From the NCBI GenBank assembly GCA_918026815.1, contig CAKJVC010000128.1, forward strand, positions 310,001-374,000: a stretch of 64,000 nucleotides of DNA, given 5' to 3'. The position numbers and the translations under genes are program-made. Under the pieces are notes generated by a model. That model had not been told where the DNA came from, made no database searches, and saw only the letters and a program-made list of their open reading frames with translations. Positions 28,479 through 40,045 of this stretch are shown piece by piece (positions within the stretch are counted from its first letter, which is position 1; the number at the start of each line of letters is the position of its first letter). The stretch comes from Chalara sp. BL73. Lineage: Eukaryota; Ascomycota; Leotiomycetes; Helotiales.

Positions 28479-29640
28479 ATGAAGGCTGTTGGAGTCATAG
28501 GAGGCAGAGGCAATGCCGATGCACTTTTCATCGATGACAATGTGCCTGATCCTGTCGTCAAGCCTGGCCACATACTTGTCAATATCAAGGCATTTGGGCT
28601 GAACAGAATGGACATCATGCAGAGAGAAGACAAATACCCATACCCCCTATTGCCAGAATCAGGAACTATTATGGGAGTGGAATTCAGTGGTATTGTCCAA
28701 GAAACGGGCCCAAATTGTGAGTGGCCAGCCACTGGACCCATCCCTAGTATTTAGGATTGATAATTCTGCAGGCACATCGCAATTCAAGTCAGGTGACAGG
28801 GTATTTGGCCTTGCATATGGGGGAGCAGTGAGCTTAATCTTTGTTAAGGAGTAGAAGCCATCTAAATTCTCTTCATAGTATTCTCAGAAGATTTCTGTTT
28901 CGGAGAAGATGCTCATGCGCATGCCCGTAGATATGGCGTTTGAGATAGCTGCAGGCATTCCAGAAGTAGGGCCTCTGGTCTGAGACCTTCCAGAGATGAT
29001 TGAGCTGACCACAAGATAGACCTACTTTACTGCTATTCAAGCACTGATCCTTGTTGGTGCCTTGGAAAAGGGCCAATCTGTTCTCATTCATGCAGGAGCC
29101 TCAGGCGTTGGCCAAGCCTTGATCCAAGTAGCGAGACAAGGTGGAGCGTCAAAGATCTGGGCCACCGCAGGAACAGATGAGAAATGCAAACTTTGTAAAT
29201 CCCTAGGTGCAGATGTGGTGGTAAACTACCGATCTGAGAATTTCGCGGAGAATATAAAGAAGGACACCAATGGCCGAGGAGTCGATCTCATCATCGACCT
29301 CGTTGGACGGGATTACTGGCACAAGAACATGGCATCAGCAGCTAAAGACTCAAAGATAGTGCTTGTGGCTGCTATGAGCGGAAGCATGATTGATAATTTC
29401 AATCTCCGAGATTTGCTGAACAAGAGAATATGGGTTCTTGCAACTACTCTCAGAACAAGAGATTCGACGTATCAGGGGAAACTTCGTGATAAGTTCGTTG
29501 AGTTTGCTATGGGCCCTCTGACTTCGGGGGAGATGAAGATTACTGTGGATAAGGTATATCCGTGGGCAGAGATATCGGATGCTCATAAGCGGATGGAAGC
29601 AAACGTGAATGCTGGGAAGATCATATGTACTGTAGACTGA
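28479..29640 (+). CDS. PIG3/quinone oxidoreductase-like zinc-independent MDR dehydrogenase
   Basis: Exons 28479-28716, 28772-28827, 28879-28965 and 29020-29640 (introns 55, 51 and 54 bp) give 333 residues. The N-terminal GroES-like half has KPGHILVNIKAFGLNRMDI and GVEFSGIVQETGPN; structural-zinc cysteines of alcohol dehydrogenases are absent. The Rossmann half has LIHAGASGVGQALIQVARQGG and later GADVVVNYRSENF and DLVGRDYWH. The family reduces quinones or enones with NADPH. In the cluster it may act on an unsaturated intermediate. The start is the first in-frame ATG before the conserved N-terminus. Confidence 0.88.
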
Positions 29641-30090
29641 CAAGAAAGTGCTGCCTCTCTTTATTGATGATTAACCAAGATATGTGTCTGCTTGTGACAA
29701 TGCGATCCAACCTTTGTCGCTTTCAATATAAAAGAGCATATACATCGTTTCCTGGTAGTTATTCCACCGATACCACAGACAAGCCAGAATAAAGGGCTCG
29801 TTTTGTACTACATATACCAGCACGTCCTATGTCCAAGCGAAACGATATCGCTGCGGTTGCTATTAGCTGATACGTGATGAAGCCGCTTTGGCTGTGGTGT
29901 GTGCGCTTGCATTAGACAGGCAGGTGCGGAATACAGTGTGGAATAATATTACCTCACGTATTGTCACTCAAACATACTTCAAAACCTGGATGACGTGAAA
30001 CGTTGCAGTCTTACAGGTTTTATCTGGAGTCGTACAGGCTGTTACTACCATTACTAAATATCGAAGCTGCACTAGGTCCAGGCCGTCATG
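29641..30090. other. Intergenic, convergent 3' flanks
   Basis: The 450 bp between the tail-to-tail quinone oxidoreductase and carrier genes show no gene or repeat. Confidence 0.5.
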
Positions 30091-31100
30091 TCATGAGCCC
30101 GATAGCAGAAAGCTAACCTTCTCATAGATCGAGAAGACAATCCCACCACTGAGCATCAATCGCCCTAATCTCATGGTGCTCCCTTTCCACAACCCTTTCA
30201 AGCCCGACCCGTTCATAATGCTAGTGAACGCTTCTTTGCTAGTCGCCCCAACACTTGTTTGCGTCCTTGTCTTGATGGTATCGAAAGGTTGAGTGGCGTA
30301 CACAGTGATTGTTCCTGCAATTGTACCAATCCCGAAAATGGTAAGCATATTGTTTGGCAGGCCATACTCTTTCGACAACTCTTTCAGCATGCTATAAGTG
30401 CCCATTCTGACCGCCGAAGTCGCTGATTGCTTCAATGTTGTAACAAGGAGACCTTGGTAGAACCCTCGCAGACCTTTCTCCTGGAATATGATCTGGACAG
30501 CATGAATGCCATTTCTGAATTTCTTGGTATCCTTCGCGTCACTAATTAAGGCAGTTTTGACGCGCTCGCTCGGAGTGACAGCAAAGATACTTTCCACAAT
30601 CCCCGCCCCCATGCCGGCAATTATGCCCTGGATAGGACCCAGTTTGCCGGAATCATCGCATAACCCTGCTTTGATGGTATCGAAGGAAAGAAATCGAATC
30701 GCTGCTTTGCCCGTGGTGCCAACCACAAGCGTTGTGCATCCGGTATAGATTGTGGCAATTCCTTGTGCTCGATAAACGTTGTAGATAACTTTTAAGGGAT
30801 TGCTAGAGCCATAGTTATTTTGCAGCTGCACACTGGTTTTTGCAAACTCAAAGGGATACTTGAGATTATTAGGCTTGCCCCACATTTCTTTCTTTCTCTT
30901 AAAAACTTACTGTGGCAACAGCTTCAACCGCCCCGGCTACACCACCCGATACCAGCGAGATCCACGGTGAAATCGCTTTCTTTCTACAAATAATTAGTCA
31001 AGCAGTTTTAAGATTGGATCAACTACCTTGTCTGTGGAGTGGGTTGATTCATGCCACCCTGAGGTTGGTCCAATTTGTTTGGTAGAATAAAGGCACTCAT
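30091..31100 (-). CDS. Mitochondrial carrier, tricarboxylate/citrate transporter type
   Basis: Exons 31100-31027, 30983-30911 and 30858-30091 (introns 43 and 52 bp) give 304 residues. Three mitochondrial-carrier repeats are visible by their signatures YPFEFAKTSVQ, VTPSERVKTALI and TQPFDTIKTRTQ (PX[DE]XX[RK]). YTGCTTLVVGTTGKAAIRF is typical of the citrate carrier (CTP) subgroup. The protein starts MSAFILPNKLDQPQGG and enters the first helix at SLVSGGVAGAVEA. It should exchange citrate, isocitrate or related tricarboxylates across the inner mitochondrial, or another organelle, membrane. It is divergent from the tricarballylate-dehydrogenase-like gene, which supports a tricarboxylate theme. Confidence 0.92.
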
Positions 31101-31817
31101 GTTGGTAGAACAAAAGTATGCAAGCTCCAAGACTTACGTCCTGCCAGGTGACAGTAAAGACAGGTAGCTTCTTCCTTGCGCGAAAAAAATAAATAGATGT
31201 AATTCTCTTCGAAATATGTGACTTTGAGACCCTGGTTATCGAATTAGAAAACTCATCTTACGCTCCGGAGGTAAAACCCGCTAATATGTAATCCGCCTCA
31301 TGCAAGCTCCGACATACCAACTTTTTCGTTTGAGACTACAACGAGTGAAACCAGGACGGAGATTCAAGGGCTGAGTCACGTTTCTTGTAGTATCAGATGA
31401 TGGCTTATCACATAAGGCATTGAAATTTGCCTCTGCTCTCTCCTACGTCTTGGCCAAAGACAACCTTAAAATGCGTAGTTCTCAGAATGTACTTGCCACT
31501 AAGATGTTCTTTCCTCAGGAATCTGACTCTCCACTACGACATCCAACGGCCTCCGAATATAATACCCCGCAAGGGCTAAGAGCTGAGTTCGTTCAAGCAG
31601 CGGACGTAGACAATCCGGCTGACTAAGTAAAAATTACAAACCCCACAGAAGCGGGAATTGAGTGGCCGGAGAGATGAGGAAATTGGGTTGCCGCACCTCA
31701 CTGTCGTATGACATGGTACCATGGAACGGATATTTGGCTTATTATATTCTCAGTTTCTCCTATATCACTGTATTTGTACTTTGTTTCTACAGCCTAACCA
31801 ATATACTCTCTTCAAAC
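31101..31817. promoter_or_regulatory. Divergent upstream region of carrier and flavoprotein genes
   Basis: The 717 bp lie between the divergent ATGs at 31100 and 31818. The frame at 31420-31626 has no recognisable homology. An in-frame extension of the flavoprotein (31662-31817) would encode a hydrophobic segment, but family alignment argues against it. Confidence 0.45.
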
Positions 31818-33422
31818 ATGCCCTCTCCCACTCCTTTAATCACGTGCGACGTAGTCGTAGTGGGTGGTGGTAATGCTGGCTTCTCGGCTGCCATTTCTGC
31901 AGCTCAATCGGGAGCTGGGCGCGTTCTCTTGATTGAAAAGTGTCCAGAAGACTGGGCTGGCGGAAACACTTTTTTTACAGCTGGTGCGATGCGAACTGTC
32001 CATTTAGGGCTCAAGGATTTGCTCCCTCTCGTCAATAATGTTGATGCAGCAACAGCTACACTCGTTGATCTGGACCCGTACTCTCGAGAAGACTTTCTTT
32101 CAGACATGGCAAGGATTACCTACGGGCGGTACGATCTAGAGCTGGGAAGAACTCTGGTGGAGGAGTCCAATGATGCCATCAAGTGGCTTGCAAAGAATGG
32201 TGTTCGATTTCAACTTTCTTTTAACCGCCAAGCGTACAAGGTAGACGGAAGATTCAAATTTTGGGGTGGCCTATGCTTGAAGACGGAAGGAGGTGGTCGG
32301 GGCCTCATCCAAGATCACCATAATGCCGCCAGAAGGCATGGCGTCACAGTTCTGTATCAAACCGCAGCGGAGAAGATCAATTTAGATTCCAGAACAGGTG
32401 CTTTCACATCACTTCTTGCAGACAAAAAGGGCAGTAAAATGAAGATTAATGCGAAAGCACTGATCCTTACTGCTGGCGGTTTTGAATCAAATCCCCGAAT
32501 GCGAGCTCAATATCTTGGTCCAGGATGGGATCTTGCTTACGTTCGAGGTACTCCATACAACACTGGTGAATGTTTAGAGATGGCCGTCCGAGATATCTCA
32601 GCAAAACAAGCGGGCCAATGGTCAGGTTGCCACTCGGTAGCATGGGACGCCAATTCACCACCAAATTCGGGTGACCGGGAGATCTCTAACGAATTTACCA
32701 AATCTGGGTACCCGCTCGGCATTACTATCAACAACCAAGGAAATAGATTCTTCGATGAGGGCGGCGACATCCGGAATTACACTTATGCTAAGTTCGGGCG
32801 AGCAATTCTTGCACAGCCTCAAAGTGTGGCATTCCAGGTCTGGGACTCTCGGGGCATCCCATGGCTACGAGAGGAAGAGTACAGGGATGAAATCGTTGAG
32901 AAGATACACGCAAATTCAATTGAAGAACTGGCACAGAAATGTGCTGCCAAGGGCCTAGAAAGTCCGGTCAGGTTTGTCGAGACCGTGAAAAATTACAACC
33001 AGGCGGTCTACAATCACAGGAAGGAAAAGGGCAGTCTAAAATGGGATCCAGCTATCAAAGATGGACTATCCACTCAATCTTCTCAAACCTCACTAGAAGT
33101 ACCGAAGTCCAACTGGGCCTTGCCTATCGACCAAGGTCCATACTTAGCGATCAAGGTCGGATGTGGTGTCACCTTCACATTTGGCGGCCTGGCGATAGAC
33201 AACAAGACGTCCGGGGTAATCTCGAACATAACCGGGAATGTGGTCCCTGGCGTGTTCTGTGCTGGTGAGATGGTTGGTGGTTTGTTCTATGAGAACTATC
33301 CCGGTGGAAGTGGATTGACTGCAGGGGTGGTTTTTGGTCGGAAAGCGGGTATCATGGCAGCAGCGATGGTTAAGAACGATAGCAGCATTCCTGACAGCGT
33401 TAAGATTTGGTCACGTTTGTAA
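31818..33422 (+). CDS. FAD-dependent tricarballylate dehydrogenase-like (fumarate reductase family) protein, PTS1
   Basis: An intronless gene of 534 residues from MPSPTPLITCD. The FAD-binding start is VVVVGGGNAGFSAAISAAQ (GGGNAG, 16-21), followed by EKCPEDWAGGNTFFTAG, and the C-terminal part has CGVTFTFGGLAID and YENYPGGSGLTAGVVFGRKAG, as in TcuA/CobZ and flavocytochrome fumarate reductases. TcuA oxidises tricarballylate to cis-aconitate. The last three residues SRL form a peroxisomal PTS1. An upstream in-frame start at 31662 would add a hydrophobic stretch but is less likely. It is divergent from a citrate-type carrier. Other 3-ketosteroid- or fumarate-type substrates remain possible. Confidence 0.87.
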   Translation: MPSPTPLITCDVVVVGGGNAGFSAAISAAQSGAGRVLLIEKCPEDWAGGNTFFTAGAMRTVHLGLKDLLPLVNNVDAATATLVDLDPYSREDFLSDMARITYGRYDLELGRTLVEESNDAIKWLAKNGVRFQLSFNRQAYKVDGRFKFWGGLCLKTEGGGRGLIQDHHNAARRHGVTVLYQTAAEKINLDSRTGAFTSLLADKKGSKMKINAKALILTAGGFESNPRMRAQYLGPGWDLAYVRGTPYNTGECLEMAVRDISAKQAGQWSGCHSVAWDANSPPNSGDREISNEFTKSGYPLGITINNQGNRFFDEGGDIRNYTYAKFGRAILAQPQSVAFQVWDSRGIPWLREEEYRDEIVEKIHANSIEELAQKCAAKGLESPVRFVETVKNYNQAVYNHRKEKGSLKWDPAIKDGLSTQSSQTSLEVPKSNWALPIDQGPYLAIKVGCGVTFTFGGLAIDNKTSGVISNITGNVVPGVFCAGEMVGGLFYENYPGGSGLTAGVVFGRKAGIMAAAMVKNDSSIPDSVKIWSRL

Positions 33423-33738
33423 ATAATTGATGGCGTTATATACATGTCTAGTAGTTTAGAATCTAGCGTGTACCAATCCGATTATACTCACCAATATCTT
33501 CTGAGCCTGCTGTGTTTCTTGAGTCTCCCTGTAAACTTCAATCGTGGTTCATTCAGCCACTTGGGGTGACTGGTGCTGATATCGCTTTAAGGGCTCACCC
33601 TTTCTTCACAGAGTAATTCATTTACAATATTATCAAAGTTATAATCCCAAAGCGAAAGAGGAGAAAGGCACGTGATAGGAATCTCACAAATATATATATT
33701 CAGGCTGGATAGACAGAACTAATGCTTAACTTTCTATC
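33423..33738. other. Intergenic, convergent 3' flanks
   Basis: There is no gene. An AT-rich segment with ATATATAT near 33690 lies between the flavoprotein stop and the amidohydrolase stop. Confidence 0.5.
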
Positions 33739-34698
33739 TCATTCAAAGACTTTCTTGGGATTGTTTACCCACATATCCACCCAGACCTTATCATCAGTAA
33801 TCCATTCTCGAAGAGTTTTAATATGCCCATCATCATCCACTTCGCGGAAGCCCTCAATATCAGCATGTCTCTGCTCTTGGGTTTTACCCTTTCTTGTGAC
33901 ACCGAGTTGAGTATGAGGCCAATCTAATTACTATTAGCATCCTTGGTTATTTAACAAAAAACCAGAAAGCAAAGGCCTACCTGTTCCAAACATGATCCTA
34001 TCCGGCCCAGCTTCAATAACAGCCTTGGCGATGGGCTCGATAGCCTTCATGCCACTAGCGTGGCCGTGGTACAAGCGCTCAAATCCAGACACCTTGACAT
34101 AGATGCGCTTTTCCTTGATCAGCTCAATGAAAGTTTTGAATTCATCACTACTCTCTTCACCAGGGAATGTCCCCCCAAAATGGTCCGCGACAAGCTTGAT
34201 TCTTGGGTCCAGCTCATTTCGGATCATGGGCGCCATAGAGGCCCAAGCCCTCACATCACAGAAAATTCCAATAACCCATCCCAAACGAGCGAGTCTGTCG
34301 CTGAGCTTCTTGACTTTGACAGCGATGTCGCTTCCGCCAGGTTGTTGACCGTGACCCCATGCCATCTCATGGAGGCGTGCTCCCCGCACTCCAGCATTGT
34401 GCAGTTCGTCGAGCTCAGCATCAGTGATGGTGTTGACGTCAATGGTTGCCAGACCACGGAAGGTAACACCTGGCATGGACTTTTGTTTGTTGAGAGTGTC
34501 AACCAAAGGAGCTGGCGATGATCCCTGCACTGAAGCATGGACAATTACAATGCTTTTGCAGCAGGTGGTAGAGAATGGATATTCCGAAATCTGAGCTGCT
34601 TTCGGCGTATAAGATCTTGGTGTAGGATACGGCCAGTTCTCAGGATCGAACACGTGAGTATGTGTGTCCCAAGCCCCCTCTGGTACAAGGCTGGCCAT
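33739..34698 (-). CDS. Amidohydrolase family 2, 2-pyrone-4,6-dicarboxylate lactonase-like
   Basis: Exons 34698-33981 and 33923-33739 (57-bp intron GTAGGC...TAG) give 300 residues. The first strand has the metal motif WDTHTHVFDP (His13, His15); later AWGHGQ, VADHFGG and, across the splice, FGTDWPHTQLG, which includes the conserved Asp. This matches PF04909 TIM-barrel hydrolases such as LigI, which opens the lactone of 2-pyrone-4,6-dicarboxylate to a tricarboxylic acid (oxalomesaconate). No signal peptide. A tricarboxylate product would fit the neighbouring carrier and flavoprotein, but this is inference. Confidence 0.88.
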
Positions 34699-35706
34699 TT
34701 TGCTTCAACAAAGGAGTACTAACGAGCTGAGTTTGGCTTAATCGGGATGGATATGGATTGAGGCGGGTGCTTGAAGTCGTGGGACGATAAGGCGTGTTCT
34801 GACTTTCATGCGTTGAAAGTACTCTTGTTATAACGTCGTAATGCTTCTCCGCAACACATTGATGTTCTCGGGGTCGCAGTGTCCGTCTAGGCGCAACTTC
34901 TCCGCCCGCCCTCCTCATCCTGGCAATGCGGGGCGGCGTTGATGGCTCCACATGCGAAGCTCACGGTATAGCCCGTATTCTATGACAGTAAGCGGGAGGA
35001 ATATTCTGGTTGTAATTTTCCGATCTGAGACATACAATATTGCCACCTCCGGAGGCGATAGCATCCACTGCCATGAGAATATTCCAGTTTATACGTAATT
35101 AGAAAATCACACATGCCTACACTTAGTTCAGGAAGAACCTAAAACAAGAGTGGGATACTGAAGATTCAGCACTGAGATATCCTACAAACAGAGAATTATG
35201 GTTGGTGATAAGGACAGAGCCAGAAAAACTGGCAATGGGAATGGGTCGAAGAAGGCCTTCGGTGAAGCCGGGTATTTAGAGAGTTGTCCCAAGGTATTAT
35301 TCGCTAACTCTAGGTCATTTCCTCAGATAAACATTTCATGTTTCTTCTTAGGTTACTGCTACACAATCGAGGACAGAATAAATATGCTGGTATCACGTAA
35401 TGCTAGATCAAATTTTAAAAATTTTAGCATAATCGCTTTAAAATTGGAAAGTGTCTTTGATACGCAACGATCCGCTATAACTTCGCTGTCTCGATCACTG
35501 CAAGTTTAGAATCAGGCAATACCAGAATAGGAGTTGAGGGTGACCAAAACGAGGGTATTATGAGTATATGAATGAAGACTCAAATTTAGGAAGTTTACTA
35601 TTCAGGTAAATAAACGAATAATCACCATTACTTCATGCTCGAATGAAAGAATTTCACGTCTTAAAAACTGGAAAATCAAATTGTTACACTTGACAAGTCT
35701 AGCAGT
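34699..35706. other. Intergenic region, no gene seen
   Basis: About 1 kb upstream of the amidohydrolase and downstream of the dehydrogenase. Open frames here (34640-34951, 35198-35509) show no family motifs and I regard them as chance. Confidence 0.5.
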
Positions 35707-36761
35707 TTACTTTGACTTCACTGCCTTCAACTTTTTTGCTTCCATACCTTGACTGAGAAGTTCCACGACATCTTGCACAGTCTTTCCACGCACTCTTGCT
35801 CCGGGCTTTTCAAGTCCAAGGTCAGAGTCCTCAGCGACGACTCTGTAAACTTCAGCAACACCTTGGAATCTGATCCATTGTCAGAATCTGACTGATCGCT
35901 CGAATGGAAGAACCTACAGCTCCCGATCGAATCCACCATCATCAGCCAGGGTTTCTGCTACCTCCAGCATTTCATGTATCCATCGATAAGCTTTCGGGGG
36001 CATAGTGACCAGGCCACTTTCTGCAAGTTTGAGTGTTGCGGGATTATACTTTCCAAGGTACGTCTGCAAATCTGAGAGAATGCCTAGTTTGTGTGCAGTG
36101 GTAAACGACTCGATTGCTAACGAGACAAAGCCTTTCGTGGTGATAGCGAAGCACATCTTTAGGCCGGTTGCAGCCCCGACTGTCTTATTCAGATGATGGA
36201 TGTTGAGGATGTTGATAAGCTTCGGATTCGGTAGATGATAGGGCCCAGAGACAATCAGGCTCGGGCAATGCCACTCAATGCTACCATCCTCAGCAGGGGC
36301 TTTCGAATATGGCACGCCTCCAATGATGCCGCCATCTACTAATTTTAGCTTGGGGTTGGCCTCGAAGAGCTTTGCTGTTTGTCTGGCGGTACGTGGGGAT
36401 ATGGCATTCAGATCTAGGTAGTATAATGGAGTCTTCTTGCCTGATGCTTGAGCAGCGGTGAATATGCGCTGGGCGGTGTTGAGAGCATCGCGGGGAGGAA
36501 CGATAGAGAGGATGTATTCGCACTCCTGGACAAGATCTGTGTCGGTGGGCAGGAGTTCGATATGGGCAGACCTGGCGCGAGATTTGGTTCTCTCACTAGA
36601 GCTGGAAGTCAGCAATGCCTCTTTTCGATATACAGAACTACTGTTGCCGGTCCATGCCTTCTATCAGTCGCGTTGGTGACGACGCGGAAACCTTGAGCTT
36701 TGAGCAGCTGGCCTATGCCGAGGCCCATCTCGCCGATAGAAATAATGCCAACTGTTGCCAT
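35707..36761 (-). CDS. 6-phosphogluconate-dehydrogenase-like NAD(P) oxidoreductase (DUF1932 type)
   Basis: Exons 36761-36658, 36601-35918 and 35869-35707 give 316 residues. The start MATVGIISIGEMGLGIGQLL is an NAD-binding_2 Rossmann motif (GxGxxG-like IGEMGLGIG); then YILSIVPPRDA, YLDLNAISPRTA and DGGIIGGVP, followed by a DUF1932-type helical C-terminus. Relatives include 3-hydroxyisobutyrate, tartronate-semialdehyde and threonate dehydrogenases. Intron 1 (36602-36657) must use a GC donor (AG then GCATGG) to join ATDR to SSSERTKSRA; intron 2 is GTAGGT...AG, 48 bp. Divergent from the MFS transporter, suggesting co-expression. Confidence 0.84.
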
Positions 36762-37510
36762 CTTGATACACGTGCAGATAGAATTAAATTACTATGGCAA
36801 GGTCAATAGGTTGAAGGTATGCTTTATTGCTTCCATCTGCTTGGCCGTGCTATTGACGGATTGTGTCAACCCGTTACGACGCTTCCTATGACAATCAAAC
36901 GGGCGTCTCTTGTGTCTTCTGCGGGATCTAGCTTTATGCCAAGCATCCGTAGGAGAATGTATTAATCTCGATAACGAACATCGTTCACGTTAGTTCGACA
37001 CTCGCACGGTTCATTGTGTGGGAGACTATCAACAAGGGGCGAAATTGGAAGTCGGGGCGGCGTGGGGAACTCCACAAAGCTCCACATTTGTGGTGTGGGG
37101 TTTGAGAGACGTTTCCGTAAGAAGCACGGGGTCCAGAGGTCCATATGCGGGGTATTAGCACATGTACTGTACTGTACATGCAGCGCGGTTTGATTGGGTC
37201 GGTTCGATGAGCCTGGGGATCCCGAAGATCCACCTTTTTTTGAAATATAGAAAACGCACCAGCCATAATAACAACCTTCTAACTGGCTGAACCTCCTCAC
37301 CCGCAAAGTTATCGACCGCACGAGCCAAGCTTCTGTGGAACATATAGACCCTACCTCCAAGCAACAGGGAAAGTAGTCTGGACACGAGTGACAGACTCAG
37401 GAAGTATATATCTTCATCCCTTCATCCCTTTCTTCCTTTCTACAGTTCTTTCTTCCCCAGTTTCTTCACATGACTCTTGCAATATAGCAACCTAGGACTC
37501 GTCTCATAGT
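36762..37510. promoter_or_regulatory. Divergent upstream region of dehydrogenase and MFS genes
   Basis: About 750 bp between divergent ATGs. It contains TCTTCATCCC/CTTCATCCC direct repeats and a CT-rich tract (37400-37460) just upstream of the MFS gene, a common fungal core-promoter feature. No certain operator. Confidence 0.5.
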
Positions 37511-39280
37511 ATGGTCAAGATGGACTCCCTCCCAGATAAGGATCAGACAGCGCAAACAATTGAGAATGCTACCCTTCCAGTCTTCATACCCGATCCCGTG
37601 GCTGAGCGCAAACTACTGTGGAAAGTCGATTTCCGCGTCGTGCCTCTGCTTTACGTCCTACTCATTCTCATGCAAATCGACCGGACTAACATCGGCAACG
37701 TCCGCATCCAAGGCATACTAGAAGAGTTGCACATGGTGGGAAATGATTTCAACGTTGCCATTCTCATCTATACGGTCCCATTTATGTTGTTCGAATTGCC
37801 CTCAAGTTTGATGTTGCGGAGATTTAGACCGGGGGCTTGGATTGGGTTTATTATGTTTGGCTGGGGTAAGTGTGGTATTCCATAGAGGAACAGAAAAAAG
37901 CGGCTTGGAGGATTGAACTAACGAGAAATAGGGATGTGCACGGTTGGGGCTGGGTTGACGAGAAGCTATGGCGGGTTACTCGCGTGCAGGTTCTTGGTGG
38001 GGAGTTTTGAGGCGGGCTTTACACCCTGTGAGCATGCACTGCTTGCAAAAGCCAAAAGCATCATACTAATGTTGATGTCAAGGTTGTGCATATCTCATTA
38101 GCCAGTATTACAAACGACATGAATTTCAGAAACGGTACTCAATGTTTTTTAGTGCAACACAAGTCGGGGGAGCATTCGGTGGCGTATGCTGAATTTTCCG
38201 ATTGCCGCTTTCAATAGCTGATGAGCATAGTTTCTATCGTACGCACTTGCGAAGTTGAACAACAAAGGGGGATACGCAGGCTGGCGCTGGTAAGTTTCGT
38301 AATGTCTGCTTCACCAGAGAAACCATCACTGACCTTTTCCTCCCAGGATCTTCATCATAGAAGGCATTCTGACAGTCTGTCTCAGCGCTGTTGCTTATTT
38401 CTTTACTGTTCCTCTCCCAGAAGATTCTAAGTTCCTTGATGAGGATCAGAAAACTCTGCTACTCAACCGTCTAAGTCATGATGAGAGTGAGATTGGCGCC
38501 GATGCGGACACAACGCCACTGAAATTCCGTCAAGTGTTAAGAATAGCTTTCCACTGGAAAGTTATACTTGCGTATGTTTTTGCTCCCCTTTGCCCCCTCT
38601 TCTGTATTATTGCTAACAAACTCAGCTTCTTTGCCTACGTCGCCGCCGACATAAATGCCGCCTCAATTAACGCTTTCCAACCTACCATACTAAGATCAAC
38701 TGGGTACACGTCCTCCCAAGCCCAAGTTCGAACCATCCCTGTCTACATGACTGCCATGCTTGCTAATCTAACCTGCGCCTACTTCTCTGACCGGTATAAG
38801 CTCCGCTATCCCTTCTTGATGGTTGGTGCTGTTTCTAGTCTCGTTGGGTGGTCTCTCGAACTCGGGGCTGTGCCCATCATCAACCATAAAACCGGCCTTG
38901 GAGCACCAGGAATGAGGTATGCGGGCATGTTTTGTATTGCCATTGGCGCCTTTGTCCAGATTCCAATTTTGGTGGTGTGGCTTGGGAATAATTTGAGGGG
39001 CCGGAAGGAGAGAGTTGTGGGGTTGGCGGTGTTGATTGGCGGGGGCCAGGCAGGAAATCTGGTTGCTGCAAATGTATTTCTCACGGAGCAGGAGAAGGGT
39101 GGATTTCAAGCTGGGTTTGCGACAGGCTTGGGATTTGCGGCTTTGGGCGTTTTGGCGGCAACGATATTGGTAGTGGGATTATGGTTGGAGAATAAAGGTT
39201 TGGATAAGAAGGACAGGGAGGCGCTTGAGAGTGGTGTGGAGGTGGAAGGAGGTGCAGTGCGGTTTAGGAATACCCTTTGA
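37511..39280 (+). CDS. MFS transporter, anion:cation symporter (allantoate permease-like) family
   Basis: Six exons (37511-37865, 37932-38027, 38083-38183, 38231-38289, 38347-38571, 38626-39280) give 496 residues; all introns are 47-66 bp with GT-AG ends. The conserved LLYVLLILMQIDRTNIGNVR after a short cytosolic N-terminus, FELPSSLMLRRF, GLTRSYGGLLACRF and SYGG/GWRWIFIIEG mark the Dal5/Tna1-like ACS subfamily, with about 12 membrane helices. These proteins import organic anions (allantoate, nicotinate, pantothenate, dicarboxylates, aromatic acids) with protons at the plasma membrane. It is probably the uptake system for the substrate of the 27-39 kb cluster. Confidence 0.92.
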
Positions 39281-39477
39281 GAATGGTTCCTCAGGGTTGT
39301 ACGCACTATGCAATAGGGAACGCAAACTTATTTCCCACTGAGGCTTGAGTCTTCCATAGGGTGGCTTCGTAAAAGCTTGTAGAACTAATGTACTTCATAA
39401 GCGAATGTCACAACTAACCGTGATACTATGTCTCGTCTACAAAACACCAAACATCTTCACAACTTAATATGCCTTAA
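39281..39477. other. 3' flank of MFS gene
   Basis: No features recognised. Confidence 0.4.
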
Positions 39478-39740
39478 AAAAGCGATGAAATTCAGATTGT
39501 ATTAGCTCTTCAAGCTTTGCAAAATGACCCAAAACTAAGTGCTCGAGCCGCAGGAAAGTTTTGTTCTGTTAGTCACGAAGAGCTAAGTTGCCGAAAACGC
39601 GGTATGAAGTCACGACGCAGTATTCCGGCTAACCACGGAAATTAGCCGATTTAGAAGAAATAACTGTTGTTCAATGTATTCTTAACTTATGTGCCAAAGG
39701 TCCGTGCACCCCATCTCGGTCAAAGAAGCCGGCTCAAGGC
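39478..39740 (+). pseudogene. pogo-type transposase N-terminal relic
   Basis: The frame reads DEIQIVLALQALQNDPKLSA, RAAGKFCSVSHEELSCRKRG and MKSRRS, the helix-turn-helix_psq start of fungal pogo transposases. After a frameshift near 39642 the same protein continues as RKLADLEEITVVQCILNL. Beyond about 39740 the similarity fades. No TIRs were found, so this is a truncated, old fragment and not of the same subfamily as the element at 1404. Confidence 0.75.
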
Positions 39741-40045
39741 AGATATTATAGGAGCAGCTCAATGTATATCGTCTTGGGAAAAGAGCCAGGTTATCAAGTA
39801 TTAGCGATCCAAATATGTACGATGGTTGCCAAAGGTAGTGGTGGAGACTGAAGTCTCTCCGCAACAAAAGCTTAGCCTCCTCTTATTGTGTTAGAAGGTG
39901 GGAATAGTTGTCCAAGCGTCCGTCGGCGAGGTGTCTGCCTGGGCCTGTCGCTTCTTCCAGTAGCTGTTGAAGGTAGCGTGCCGTTGCTGTATTAAGCACG
40001 GTAGAGTTGTCCTACATAACTCCCATCTTCGCAGAATCATACAGA

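Noticed and set aside
31662..31817. N-terminal extension of the tricarballylate-dehydrogenase-like protein with a hydrophobic segment
   Set aside because: Family members begin near MPSPTPLITCD and the protein has a PTS1, so the upstream start is unlikely.
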